Shown here piece by piece: positions 7,778-14,870 of a DNA stretch of 15,268 bases. Below the pieces are notes generated by a model. It saw only the letters and a program-made list of their open reading frames with translations. It had not been told where the DNA came from and did not search any database. Source of the stretch: CAZTAO01 sp964611645 (lineage in GTDB: Bacteria > Armatimonadota > UBA5829); assembly GCA_964611645.1 (NCBI GenBank), contig CAZTAO010000082.1, positions 1-15,268 of the forward strand, in the 5' to 3' direction. Within the stretch, counting starts at the first letter, position 1. Every line of letters begins with the position of its first letter. The position numbers and the translations under genes are program-made.

Positions 7778-7805
7778 CCGAGGCCGGCGACTACGCCGAC
7801 CTCGG
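7778..7805 (+). promoter_or_regulatory. GC-rich hairpin in the acyl-CoA dehydrogenase leader
   Basis: CCGAGG-c-CGGCG (7778-7789) pairs with CGCCG-a-CCTCGG (7794-7805): 11 base pairs, one mismatch and an ACTA loop. There is no U-run after it, so it is a poor intrinsic terminator. It may still end or stabilise copA transcripts or act in the leader of the next gene. It lies 14 nt before the AGGAG at 7820. Confidence 0.5.
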
Positions 7806-7833
7806 ACATCTATTGTAAGAGGAGCGAGTAAGT

Positions 7834-9003
7834 ATGTTGGACTATTTCCTGACCGAAGAGCAGATATTCATGCGGGATGTGGCCCGTGACCTGGCGCAGA
7901 AGAAGATCAAACCCGTGAGCGCGCATTATGACGAGGCCAACGAGTTTCCGTGGCCGGTAGTGCATGATATGGCCGCCGCGGACATCTTCCGCGTCTTCAT
8001 CCCCGATGAGTACGGCGGGATGGGTGGGGACAGCCCGATCATGAACATGTGCGTGGTCACCGAGGAGCTTTCCAAGGTGGACGGCGGAATCTCCCTGGCG
8101 TTCGCCGCAACCGGCCTGGGCACTTTCCCCATACTGGTTTCCGCGTCTGATGAGCAGAAGCAGAGATGGCTGCCGTCGATAGCCGATGGCAAGACCCTCG
8201 CCGCATTCGGCCTCACCGAAGCCAACGCCGGTTCCGACGTTGCGGGAATGCAGACCCGCGCCATAGAAGACGGCGACAGCTTCATCCTCAACGGCACCAA
8301 GCAGTGGATCACCAACGCAGGCGAAGCGGACATCTACTCGGTGTTCGCGGTGGCCGACCCCGGGAGAGGACCTCGCGGCGTCTCCTGCTTCGTGGTCGAA
8401 AAGGGAACCGATGGCTTCACGTTCGGCAAGAAGGAAGACAAGATGGGCATCCGAGCTTCGGCTACCCGCGAGCTTATCTTCCAGGATGTGCGCGTGCCCA
8501 AGGAGAATATGATCGGCAAGCGCGGCACCGGTTTCTTCACGGCGATGAAGACCTTCGACCAGTCCAGGCCGGGAGTTGCGGCGCAGGCGTTGGGAATCGC
8601 AGCCGGGGCTTTGGATCTGGCGGTCAACTACTCTCGCGAGCGGGTGCAGTTCGGCCAGCCGATATCGGCCAATCAGGGCCTGCGGTTCATGCTTGCTGAT
8701 ATGGCGATGAAAGTCGAGTCCGCAAGGGCGTTGGTCTATGCAGTCGCCCGATGGATCGACTCTATGCCGGACGAGAAAGTCACTACCTACGCGGCCATGG
8801 CCAAGTGCTGGGCTTCGGACATCGCGATGGAAGTAACAACCAACGCTGTGCAGGTCTTCGGCGGATACGGGTATATGAAAGAGTATCCGGTTGAGAAAAT
8901 GATGCGCGACGCCAAGATTACCCAAATCTACGAAGGCACCAACCAGATCCAGAGAGACGAAATAGGCCGAGGGTTGATAGCCGAGGCGGCGAGGAAGAAG
9001 TAG
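7834..9003 (+). CDS. Acyl-CoA dehydrogenase (FAD-dependent)
   Basis: A 389-aa flavoprotein expected to oxidise an acyl-CoA thioester to the trans-2-enoyl-CoA and pass electrons to electron-transfer flavoprotein. Both family signatures are present: GLTEANAGSD (126-135), and VFGGYGYMKEYPVEKMMRDA (341-360) followed by the catalytic base E367 in YEGTNQIQR. RVQFG (270-274) and W158-I-T (FAD-side WIT) are also visible. Length matches short-chain/butyryl-CoA-type enzymes. The start ATG has AGGAG (7820-7824) 9 nt upstream. No ETF, thiolase or enoyl-CoA hydratase gene is adjacent, so the pathway (fatty acid or branched-chain amino acid breakdown) cannot be fixed. A 470-codon open frame on the opposite strand is a composition shadow of this gene. 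Confidence 0.95.
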   Translation: MLDYFLTEEQIFMRDVARDLAQKKIKPVSAHYDEANEFPWPVVHDMAAADIFRVFIPDEYGGMGGDSPIMNMCVVTEELSKVDGGISLAFAATGLGTFPILVSASDEQKQRWLPSIADGKTLAAFGLTEANAGSDVAGMQTRAIEDGDSFILNGTKQWITNAGEADIYSVFAVADPGRGPRGVSCFVVEKGTDGFTFGKKEDKMGIRASATRELIFQDVRVPKENMIGKRGTGFFTAMKTFDQSRPGVAAQALGIAAGALDLAVNYSRERVQFGQPISANQGLRFMLADMAMKVESARALVYAVARWIDSMPDEKVTTYAAMAKCWASDIAMEVTTNAVQVFGGYGYMKEYPVEKMMRDAKITQIYEGTNQIQRDEIGRGLIAEAARKK

Positions 9004-9016
9004 GGGCGAGCAACTT

Positions 9017-9334
9017 ATGCAGCCGAAAGCGGAACTGCTGGAAGAATTGATAAGGAGAATCAGGCTGGTTGTGGAGCCGGTCAGGGTTATTCTGTTCGGT
9101 TCCGCGGCTCGCGGAGAGATGCGCGCCGACAGCGACCTGGATGTGCTCGTTGAGGTGCGTGACGATGTGGACTGTCGAGATGTTACCCAGCGCATATACA
9201 GGGGACTGATCGGCTTCGGCACCGCTGCGGACGTGGTGGTTGCGACTCAGGAGGACTTGCGGCTTTACGGTGACAACTTCAGCCTGGTCTACTATCCGGC
9301 GCTTCAGGAGGGGGTAGAGTTGTATGCCGCCTGA
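9017..9334 (+). CDS. Minimal nucleotidyltransferase (MNT) domain protein, likely antitoxin of a HEPN/MNT pair
   Basis: A 105-aa pol-beta-superfamily nucleotidyltransferase. The signature GSAARGEMRADSDLD (28-42) supplies the nucleotide-binding GS and the metal-binding D40 and D42; D72 in ADVVVAT is the likely third carboxylate, so the active site looks complete. In characterised HEPN/MNT systems the MNT protein neutralises the HEPN toxin, in one case by AMP transfer onto a tyrosine. It begins 13 nt after the acyl-CoA dehydrogenase stop, so it may be co-transcribed, and overlaps the HEPN gene by 11 bp. The order MNT then HEPN is one of the common ones. Targeting of the HEPN partner is inferred from adjacency. 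Confidence 0.85.
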   Translation: MQPKAELLEELIRRIRLVVEPVRVILFGSAARGEMRADSDLDVLVEVRDDVDCRDVTQRIYRGLIGFGTAADVVVATQEDLRLYGDNFSLVYYPALQEGVELYAA

Positions 9335-9725
9335 AGCCGTTACTCCCGGCAGCCCCGCTGACTGGATAAGGTATGCCGTCAGCGATCTGGCCATCGCCGA
9401 AGCGCCTGTGCCGTCTGGCGTGCTTCTGGAGACACTGTGTTATCACACTCAGCAGTCAGTTGAGAAGGCGATCAAAGCCGTCCTGCTGCACAATGGTGTG
9501 AGGTTTCCGTATACTCATGACATAGCTCGGCTAATCACTGTTCTACGGGACGCCGGCATTCCTTGGGAACCTGGACTTGACGAGGCTGCGGGTCTGACGG
9601 ACTATGCTGTCGAATCCCGCTATCCTGGCTGGGCAAATCCGCCTTCTGAAGCAAATCGCCAACAGGCCGTCGATATCGCGCGCAAGGTGCTTGAGTGGGC
9701 GAAAACGATGGTGCAAAGCAGCTAG
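9324..9725 (+). CDS. HEPN domain protein, partner of the MNT nucleotidyltransferase
   Basis: A 133-aa, mostly helical protein. The CYHTQQSVEKAIKAVLLHNG block (39-58), then FPYTHDIARLI (61-71), and the YAVESRYPG segment (94-102) are the standard landmarks of the HEPN family commonly paired with minimal nucleotidyltransferases. Many HEPN proteins are RNases with an R-X4-6-H site near the C-terminal helix. Here an R60-X4-H65 spacing exists, but it is in the inter-helix THD region, so I would not claim it as the nuclease site. Tyrosines at Y94 and Y100 are possible modification targets by analogy only. The start has GAGGGGG about 9 nt upstream, inside the MNT gene. It could be a toxin or a substrate-binding partner. 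Confidence 0.82.
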   Translation: MPPEAVTPGSPADWIRYAVSDLAIAEAPVPSGVLLETLCYHTQQSVEKAIKAVLLHNGVRFPYTHDIARLITVLRDAGIPWEPGLDEAAGLTDYAVESRYPGWANPPSEANRQQAVDIARKVLEWAKTMVQSS

Positions 9726-9757
9726 CTGGCTAACGCGGAACGCAGGCGAATGATATA

Positions 9758-9952
9758 ATGAAAGTGCGGGATGTCATCAAGCGGCTGAACGAGGATGGGT
9801 GGTATCTGTCAAGATCACGGGGCAGCCATCGGCAGTTCAAGCACCCTACCAAGCCTGGGAAAGTAACGGTTGCCGGACATCCAAGCCTTGAGATGGCGCC
9901 TCCGACAATCAAGAGTGTGTGGCGGCAAGCTGGATTGAGTGACAAACAATGA
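9758..9952 (+). CDS. hicA: HicA-type mRNA interferase toxin
   Basis: A 64-aa protein with the full HicA double-stranded-RNA-binding-like fold sequence: MKVRDVIKRLNEDGWYL, then GSHRQF (22-27) with catalytic His24, then HPTKPGKVTVAGHP. HicA toxins cleave mRNA and stop growth until blocked by HicB. The start codon is confirmed by the family N terminus, even though the ribosome binding site is weak (AGG at 9744-9746) and a perfect TATAAT overlaps the ATG. It overlaps hicB by ATGA (9949-9952) and follows the HEPN gene by 32 bp. Length is typical. Confidence 0.93.
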   Translation: MKVRDVIKRLNEDGWYLSRSRGSHRQFKHPTKPGKVTVAGHPSLEMAPPTIKSVWRQAGLSDKQ

Positions 9953-10164
9953 GAGATTATGTAGTCATACTTGAGAGGGCAGGGGAAAACTGGTCGGCGT
10001 ACGTGCCCGATCTTCCGGGATGCGTGGCGGCGGCCAAGACTCGCGAAGATACCGCCAAATTGATCCGTGAAGCCATAGAGTTTCATATAGAGGGACTCAA
10101 GCTGGATGGCGAGCTTGTACCCGAGCCTGCTAGCGAAGTTGAGCACGTCCGCGTAGCGGCGTAG
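9949..10164 (+). CDS. hicB: HicB-type antitoxin, short form
   Basis: A 71-aa partial RNase H-fold protein with the family core YVPDLPGCVAAAKTREDTAK and the helix IREAIEFHIEGLKLDGE. HicB binds and occludes HicA. Longer HicB proteins carry a C-terminal HTH or ribbon-helix-helix DNA-binding domain used for autoregulation; this one ends soon after the core (PEPASEVEHVRVAA), so it probably cannot repress the operon by itself. It is coupled to hicA by a 4-bp overlap, toxin first, as usual for hicAB. Confidence 0.92.
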   Translation: MRDYVVILERAGENWSAYVPDLPGCVAAAKTREDTAKLIREAIEFHIEGLKLDGELVPEPASEVEHVRVAA

Positions 10165-10173
10165 TCACAAATC

Positions 10174-11256
10174 ATGATCACAATCCAGGGAACACCGGTG
10201 AGGCCTGGGACTGCCATTGCTGTTGGGGCGGTGGTTACCAGCGCGGCCGGGACTAATTCAGTCTGGCCCTCGCTGCTCAAGCGGGGGCTGGATGCTCTCA
10301 TGAGGCAGCTTCCGGAGGGGGATCGGCCGCATGCCGTGCTCGTCTGCGACAAGCTCGATGCCGCCCGCAACGCCCGCATTGCCGGGGTTACCCTGGTCGC
10401 CACCATCGCGCAGGAAGACAGCGTGTCATACGAGTGCGAGATCGACGGTCCGTGTGTGGTGAATCTGCCGGACCTGCTTGCCTCCGTCAAAGAGAACGAT
10501 GTCATCATAGTCGACGGCACAAAGGGGCTGGTTCATATCGACCCGGATGTGCAGACGCTTTTTGCATTCCAGAGCATCCACGAGGATTTCATCCCCCGTA
10601 GCCGGGTCAGGATCACAGCCGAGCACATCGGGGCCAAGACCCTGGACGGTGTCCCCATCCGCGTCTTCGCTGCAGTGAGTACGCCCGAGGAACTCGACGA
10701 TGCCATGGACAAGGGAGCGGACGGCATATACCTGTCCGGGCACGATGAGGCCGACTATGAGGCCTTCTTCAAGGAAGCCGCCGGCTTGCCTGCCCTCATC
10801 GCATACCCGACCAACTTCGATGCCCTGCTCTCCGCCGCATCTATCTACTGTGTTCCCCACCAGGTGACAGCGCTGTTCCCGGAGGGGATGGAGCATGAAG
10901 AGGACCTCCTTCTGGGTGCGGTCGATTTCTTCCCCATCCGCCATCCAGATTCCCCGCTCCCGCCGGATATCCAGGTGGGAACAATCGCCGCGTCCGACCC
11001 GGATGATCCCGATTCCGGCCATATACCCCTCGGGCTGGTAGGCGTTCTGGCTGTTGACTGCGCTCGCGACGTCTCCGAGATTGCGGAGGCGGTTGGCAGG
11101 GTGGGGGGCAGCCGGGTTGTGGCGGTGTGCGCGGATGACAAACCGGACGTGCAGGCGCTGGTCAAGGCCGGCGCTCGGGCTCTTGCGGTGCGGCACGACC
11201 TGGTAAAAGAGGTCAAAGACAAGGTCCGGTCGGTGAGTGCGGAGGATGGGGAGTGA
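10174..11256 (+). CDS. Shortened PTS enzyme I / PEP-utilising enzyme-like protein lacking catalytic residues
   Basis: A 360-aa protein not matching any standard enzyme, but with pieces in the order of PTS enzyme I (about 575 aa). The N terminus ITIQGTPVRPGTAIAVG resembles the enzyme I start (GIAVSPGIAIG type). The NDVIIVDGTKGLVHIDPD segment (108-125) resembles the end of the phosphohistidine swivel domain. GVPIRVFAAVSTPEELDDAM then GADGIYLSG (159-189) resembles the stretch leading to the enzyme I GLYRTEF motif. VVAVCADD...AGARALAV (315-339) resembles the C-terminal VCGE...G...LSVS region, keeping the Cys. The HPr-binding helical domain, the phospho-accepting His (SH motif) and the RTEF arginine are not seen. 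I infer a pseudoenzyme or ligand-binding descendant. It starts 9 nt after hicB without a clear ribosome binding site, and its stop overlaps the dehydrogenase start (GTGA). Homology is a by-eye call. Confidence 0.6.
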   Translation: MITIQGTPVRPGTAIAVGAVVTSAAGTNSVWPSLLKRGLDALMRQLPEGDRPHAVLVCDKLDAARNARIAGVTLVATIAQEDSVSYECEIDGPCVVNLPDLLASVKENDVIIVDGTKGLVHIDPDVQTLFAFQSIHEDFIPRSRVRITAEHIGAKTLDGVPIRVFAAVSTPEELDDAMDKGADGIYLSGHDEADYEAFFKEAAGLPALIAYPTNFDALLSAASIYCVPHQVTALFPEGMEHEEDLLLGAVDFFPIRHPDSPLPPDIQVGTIAASDPDDPDSGHIPLGLVGVLAVDCARDVSEIAEAVGRVGGSRVVAVCADDKPDVQALVKAGARALAVRHDLVKEVKDKVRSVSAEDGE

Positions 11257-12227
11257 AGTTCGTTTTCTGGCTGGCGAATCACCTCGAGGCCAGGGAATAT
11301 GTGGAGGAATACGGCAGGCTGATCGGAGATATGCTGGGCGGCCACGAGTATGTCATCTGCCGCGACGATGCCTCCATCGCCCGTGAGATCCCCGATGCGG
11401 ATGTCTTCATGGGCTACCGTATCACCTGCGAACTGCTGGCCTCGGCGAAGCGGCTCAGGTGGATGCAGTTTGGCAGCGCGGGCATCGACCACACCATCTT
11501 CCCCCAGCTTCTGGCCTCAGACATAACCATCACCACGTTCAGCGGGGTCCAGACGGCGGCAGTCGCGGAGCACGTGCTGGCCCTTATGCTTGCTCTCTCC
11601 CGAGGTCTGCCTTCTGCCCTTCACCAACAATCCGAGCACCGTTTCGACCGCCTTGAGATGGCCTCCTGCAACCTCGAACTGGCGGGGATGGCGGTCGGCA
11701 TACTCGGTCTGGGCAAGATAGGCCTGCACATCGCCAGGCTGGCAAAGGCGTTTGATATGAGGGCGATCGGGACAAAGCGGACGCCCGATGGTCCGATCCC
11801 CAATGTCGATGAGGTCTTTCCTCACGAGGACTCCGACCAGGTCATCTGCAACTGCGACTGGCTCACACTGGCCCTTCCGCTTACCCGGGACTCCGCCCAA
11901 CTCATCACCGCCGACCGGATCGCCAAGATGAGGGATGGCGCGTTCATCATCAACGTATCCAGGGGCGCGATGCTGGACCACGATGCGCTGGTCGCAGCCC
12001 TGAAGTCCGGCAAGCTCCGAGGCGCGGCGCTGGATGTACTTCCCGAAGAACCCCTGCCCCCCGACAGCCCTCTGTGGGACTGCCCCAACCTCATAGTCAC
12101 CCCCCACACAGGCTGCGCCAACCCCCACTACGCCAAACGGGGGGCAGAGATATTCCGCACCAACCTGCGAGCGTTCCTCACCGGCGGGGAGATGGTGAAT
12201 GTGTATGATCGGGAGCGGGGATATTAG
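11253..12227 (+). CDS. D-isomer-specific 2-hydroxyacid dehydrogenase (NAD(P)-dependent)
   Basis: A 324-aa oxidoreductase interconverting a D-2-hydroxyacid and its 2-oxoacid. The Rossmann fingerprint is GLGKIG (152-157) in VGILGLGKIGLHI. The catalytic triad of the family is present: R237 (NVSRGAML), E266 (DVLPEEPLP) and H285 (TPHTG). The residues after the second strand are GTKRTP (173-178), basic where NAD enzymes have Asp, which hints at NADP preference. It starts at GTG overlapping the previous stop (GTGA), with GGAGG (11241-11245) 7 nt upstream, so the pair is translationally coupled. The short length, without ACT or other regulatory domains, points to a glyoxylate/hydroxypyruvate-reductase-like or unknown substrate and not full-length SerA. 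Confidence 0.93.
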   Translation: MKFVFWLANHLEAREYVEEYGRLIGDMLGGHEYVICRDDASIAREIPDADVFMGYRITCELLASAKRLRWMQFGSAGIDHTIFPQLLASDITITTFSGVQTAAVAEHVLALMLALSRGLPSALHQQSEHRFDRLEMASCNLELAGMAVGILGLGKIGLHIARLAKAFDMRAIGTKRTPDGPIPNVDEVFPHEDSDQVICNCDWLTLALPLTRDSAQLITADRIAKMRDGAFIINVSRGAMLDHDALVAALKSGKLRGAALDVLPEEPLPPDSPLWDCPNLIVTPHTGCANPHYAKRGAEIFRTNLRAFLTGGEMVNVYDRERGY

Positions 12228-12246
12228 CATGCATATCGCTCCGCTC

Positions 12247-12294
12247 CCTGATTTGCCAAATACCCCATTACCGGTAACTCAATTGGTAAGCCAG
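12247..12294 (+). repeat. Class I palindromic element, copy 2
   Basis: The arms CTGATTTGCCAAAT (12248-12261) and AATTGGTAAGCCAG (12281-12294) flank a core; 10 of 14 arm positions are complementary, 12 with G-T pairs. The core TACCCCATTACCGGTAA (12261-12277) is identical to the core at 14829-14845, and TTACCGGTAA within it is a perfect palindrome. It lies 19 bp after the dehydrogenase stop, so it may mark the transcript end, although no T-run follows. Confidence 0.85.
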
Positions 12295-12397
12295 CGTAGG
12301 TGCACGATGGTGGCCCTGTTCTCAAAATACCTTTAGCATATTTGCGGCAAGCTGTAGTATTATTGGCATGCTTTACGTCTAAAGTAAAAGACCGGAC

Positions 12398-12402
12398 GGA
12401 GG
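12398..12402 (+). promoter_or_regulatory. Ribosome binding site choosing ATG 12411
   Basis: GGAGG sits 8 nt before ATG 12411. The longer open frame from ATG 12300 lacks a comparable site and would put 37 residues before the obvious signal/anchor sequence MRRLGALICVILAVGALSW. Confidence 0.75.
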
Positions 12403-12410
12403 ATAGCCAG

Positions 12411-14729
12411 ATGCGTCGTCTTGGTGCGTTGATTTGCGTCATTCTTGCTGTGGGTGCGCTCTCGTGGGCCGCTCACCGCTATGCGAAAGTCGACAGCGGT
12501 CCAGCGGCTGTTGTTGACGGCTCCGGCCAGACCGATGGTGGACCAGTATCAGCGTCCCCCACTACCCCCCGCAGCTACGCCGGGATCACTATGCCGTCAA
12601 CCGCGCCAACGGATGTCCAATTGGCTATCAGGCTTCTTCAGTCCCCCGACCCCGAGGAGCGAGGGCAGGCTGCAAGTTGGATCGGGAGCTACGGAGCGGA
12701 GGCCAAGCCCGCGGTGCCGTATCTCATCAAGATGCTGGCTGACAGTTCCCACCACATGATGTCGGCCATATCCACTCCATACGGCCCAACCTCGCCGGAT
12801 TTCGAGGCTATGCGCGCCTTGGTTCAGATGGGTGATGTCGCGCTGCCGGATCTTCTGCAGACCCTCAAGTCTCGCGAGAAGACTGTGCCATATATGGTAG
12901 TTCAGAACCTGGGCAATATGTTTCCGGTCAAAGAGGCGGGAATGGGCGAGGTCTCCGCCCGATTCACTGTTGCGGGGATTCTTGGCGATATGAAATGCAA
13001 GCAAGCCGTGGCGGGGCTGCTGGGCCTGCTCAAAAGCAGCGACCCAACTCTTCGGATGCGCGGAGCGCTAAGTTTGATAGAAATAGGAACTCCTGAAGCC
13101 ATAGACGGAGCCGTGTCCGTTCTGAATGATCCACGGCCATGGCGGGGCGACGATCTCGTGCGCGAACTTGGTAGGGCGAAGGCAAAGCGCGCGCTGCCGG
13201 CGATAATACGACTGCTCGACCACCCGGACTCCCGGGTGGGGGGGGGCGCAATACTTGCGCTTGGCGAAATCGGCGATAAGCGGGCCATTGGGCCGTTGAG
13301 AAAGGCCGCGGCAAACGGGGAATGGTTCACTCAAGTATATGCGACAGGCGTTCTGATGAAGTTGGGAGACCGTTCGCCCTTTCAGAGGCTGGCGCGTGAA
13401 CTGGGTAAAGACACGTCAGATATGGACGAACACACGGTAGAGAAGATTGCGGAGGCCAACGATCCGTCGGTGATAGACGCCGCCTTGGACGCGCTCTATG
13501 CTGGTCGCAACGTCAAGCTGGCGATAGCGGCTCTGGGCAAATCAAATGACTCCCGCATATTCCCAGCGCTGGTGGGCGTGCTGAACCAGGCTCCACAGGC
13601 TGACTTCGCCTATGCCGCCAGAGCGCTCAACGGCCGGGATGAAGATGGAGCAAGGGGAATCTTCACGCAGTTACTTAGCTCAACGAATGACTGGAAACAC
13701 GTACTGGTGGTCTCTTTCCTTGACGCGCCAAAAACGAAGAGGACAGTGCAAGAACTTCTGGGATCCCTGAAAGAGACAAGCGCCAGGGCTCGCTGGGAAG
13801 CGCTGGACAAGCTGGCGGATGTTGGGGTGGTAGGGCAGTCTCCGGATGGTCTGATATCAGTCCTCGATGACCAGGAACCTCACAACCGCTGGGTGACGGT
13901 CGGCTTGCTCGGGCAGATAAAGAGCGCGAAGTCTGTAGCTGCGCTGACAAAGGCCCTAGATGACCAGAACCCGGGTGTGCGGGCGAAGGCGGCGGAGTCG
14001 CTCGGAGCTATCGGGACAGATGCGGCAGTCGATGCCCTTGTTGCGGAACTGATGGACCCTGGCTCATACACCAGGCCGCATGCCGTGGCCGCGCTTGGGA
14101 TGGTAAAGAACGCCAGGGCCAGGAAGTACGTGAAGGCGGCGCAGTATGACAACTCAACGACAGTTCGCCGACAGGCTGATCTGATACTCAACCCGTCGCC
14201 CTATGCTCTGCGCCATCCGAAGAAGCCGACTCTCCGGCTTGGGTTCTCCGCTCCGGCAATGTGGGTCTTCCGAAAATGGGATAGGACCTCTCGACCGGAC
14301 AAACGCAGCACACAGCAACTCATAACGGCGCTAGGCGATCCTGACGAGAAGCAGCGCGATGCCGCCATTAATACCCTTAGAGGGCGAAAGGACAAGGCTG
14401 CGGTCGAACCGCTGATAAGAGCGCTTCAGTCAGACCCCTCACTTCAAGTCCGTGCAAATGCTGCCTGGGCGCTCAGACTAATGGGAGACCCGCGTGCGGT
14501 CCCGCCGATGCTCAATATCCTCACAACCGAACCCGCTCCTCCGGCAAACTCACAGCCGATCATCACCGCAGGCCGCCCCACTTTGGAGGCAGTCATCGAC
14601 CTGCTGAACCACCCGGACAAGGATGTCAGGCGAGCCACCCAGGAAGTTCTGAAGCGGATGACGGGCCAGGACTTCGGAGACAGCAGGCGGGGGTGGTCAA
14701 GGTGGGTGTCAGCGAACGTGGGAGGATAG
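12411..14729 (+). CDS. Membrane-anchored or exported HEAT-repeat protein
   Basis: A 772-aa protein with an N-terminal signal/anchor (RR at 2-3, hydrophobic 5-19, then a Ser/Pro/Thr-rich linker to about 60), followed almost entirely by degenerate HEAT / PBS-lyase-type repeats. Clear repeats include LLQSPDPEERGQAASWIGSYG, RLLDHPDSRVGGGAILALGE, KALDDQNPGVRAKAAESLGA and RALQSDPSLQVRANAAWALR: an approximately 30-aa unit with D-P-x-x-x-V-R-x-x-A-A-x-x-L-G consensus. The C terminus TGQDFGDSRRGWSRWV (751-766) is a tail I associate with HEAT proteins of Planctomycetes/Armatimonadota-like bacteria. Such proteins are protein-binding scaffolds in the envelope; no enzyme motif is seen. It has its own 183-bp upstream region and ends the plus-strand gene run. 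A TATTAT at 12358-12363 might be a -10 box but has no good -35 partner. Confidence 0.88.
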   Translation: MRRLGALICVILAVGALSWAAHRYAKVDSGPAAVVDGSGQTDGGPVSASPTTPRSYAGITMPSTAPTDVQLAIRLLQSPDPEERGQAASWIGSYGAEAKPAVPYLIKMLADSSHHMMSAISTPYGPTSPDFEAMRALVQMGDVALPDLLQTLKSREKTVPYMVVQNLGNMFPVKEAGMGEVSARFTVAGILGDMKCKQAVAGLLGLLKSSDPTLRMRGALSLIEIGTPEAIDGAVSVLNDPRPWRGDDLVRELGRAKAKRALPAIIRLLDHPDSRVGGGAILALGEIGDKRAIGPLRKAAANGEWFTQVYATGVLMKLGDRSPFQRLARELGKDTSDMDEHTVEKIAEANDPSVIDAALDALYAGRNVKLAIAALGKSNDSRIFPALVGVLNQAPQADFAYAARALNGRDEDGARGIFTQLLSSTNDWKHVLVVSFLDAPKTKRTVQELLGSLKETSARARWEALDKLADVGVVGQSPDGLISVLDDQEPHNRWVTVGLLGQIKSAKSVAALTKALDDQNPGVRAKAAESLGAIGTDAAVDALVAELMDPGSYTRPHAVAALGMVKNARARKYVKAAQYDNSTTVRRQADLILNPSPYALRHPKKPTLRLGFSAPAMWVFRKWDRTSRPDKRSTQQLITALGDPDEKQRDAAINTLRGRKDKAAVEPLIRALQSDPSLQVRANAAWALRLMGDPRAVPPMLNILTTEPAPPANSQPIITAGRPTLEAVIDLLNHPDKDVRRATQEVLKRMTGQDFGDSRRGWSRWVSANVGG

Positions 14730-14814
14730 CGGCATCGTCAGGCATTATCCCGCTTCCTCGGCTCGCCTCCCATTGCGGGGCCATTCTTGCTGCTGCCACG
14801 AACCTGAGACACTC

Positions 14815-14863
14815 CCTGATTTGTCAATTACCCCATTACCGGTAATTCTATTGACAAATCAGG
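14815..14863 (+). repeat. Class I palindromic element, copy 3 (best preserved)
   Basis: CCTGATTTGTCAAT (14815-14828) and ATTGACAAATCAGG (14850-14863) are perfect 14-bp inverted repeats. Between them is a 21-nt core that contains the 12-bp palindrome ATTACCGGTAAT (14835-14846). The core TACCCCATTACCGGTAA is shared exactly with copy 2 at 12261-12277. It lies 86 bp after the HEAT gene. The missing T-tract and the repetition elsewhere favour a mobile or recognition palindrome over a simple terminator. Confidence 0.92.
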
Positions 14864-14870
14864 CTCCTCC

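Noticed and set aside
7810..9222. 470-codon open frame on the minus strand
   Set aside because: It runs antisense across the acyl-CoA dehydrogenase gene and into the MNT gene. The plus-strand proteins have full family signatures, while this frame gives a low-complexity, unrecognisable product.
12268..12340. tRNA-like sequence (CTCAATTGGTAAG resembles a D-arm)
   Set aside because: No matching acceptor, anticodon or T stems can be formed, and the CTCAATTGG belongs to the class I palindrome arm.
12300..12410. 37-residue N-terminal extension of the HEAT protein
   Set aside because: ATG 12411 has GGAGG 8 nt upstream and begins a proper signal/anchor sequence; the extension has neither.
14815..14863. 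Rho-independent terminator of the HEAT gene
   Set aside because: The stem is AT-rich, has no following T-run, and the same core recurs elsewhere in both orientations, so a repeat element fits better. Some transcript-end role is still possible.
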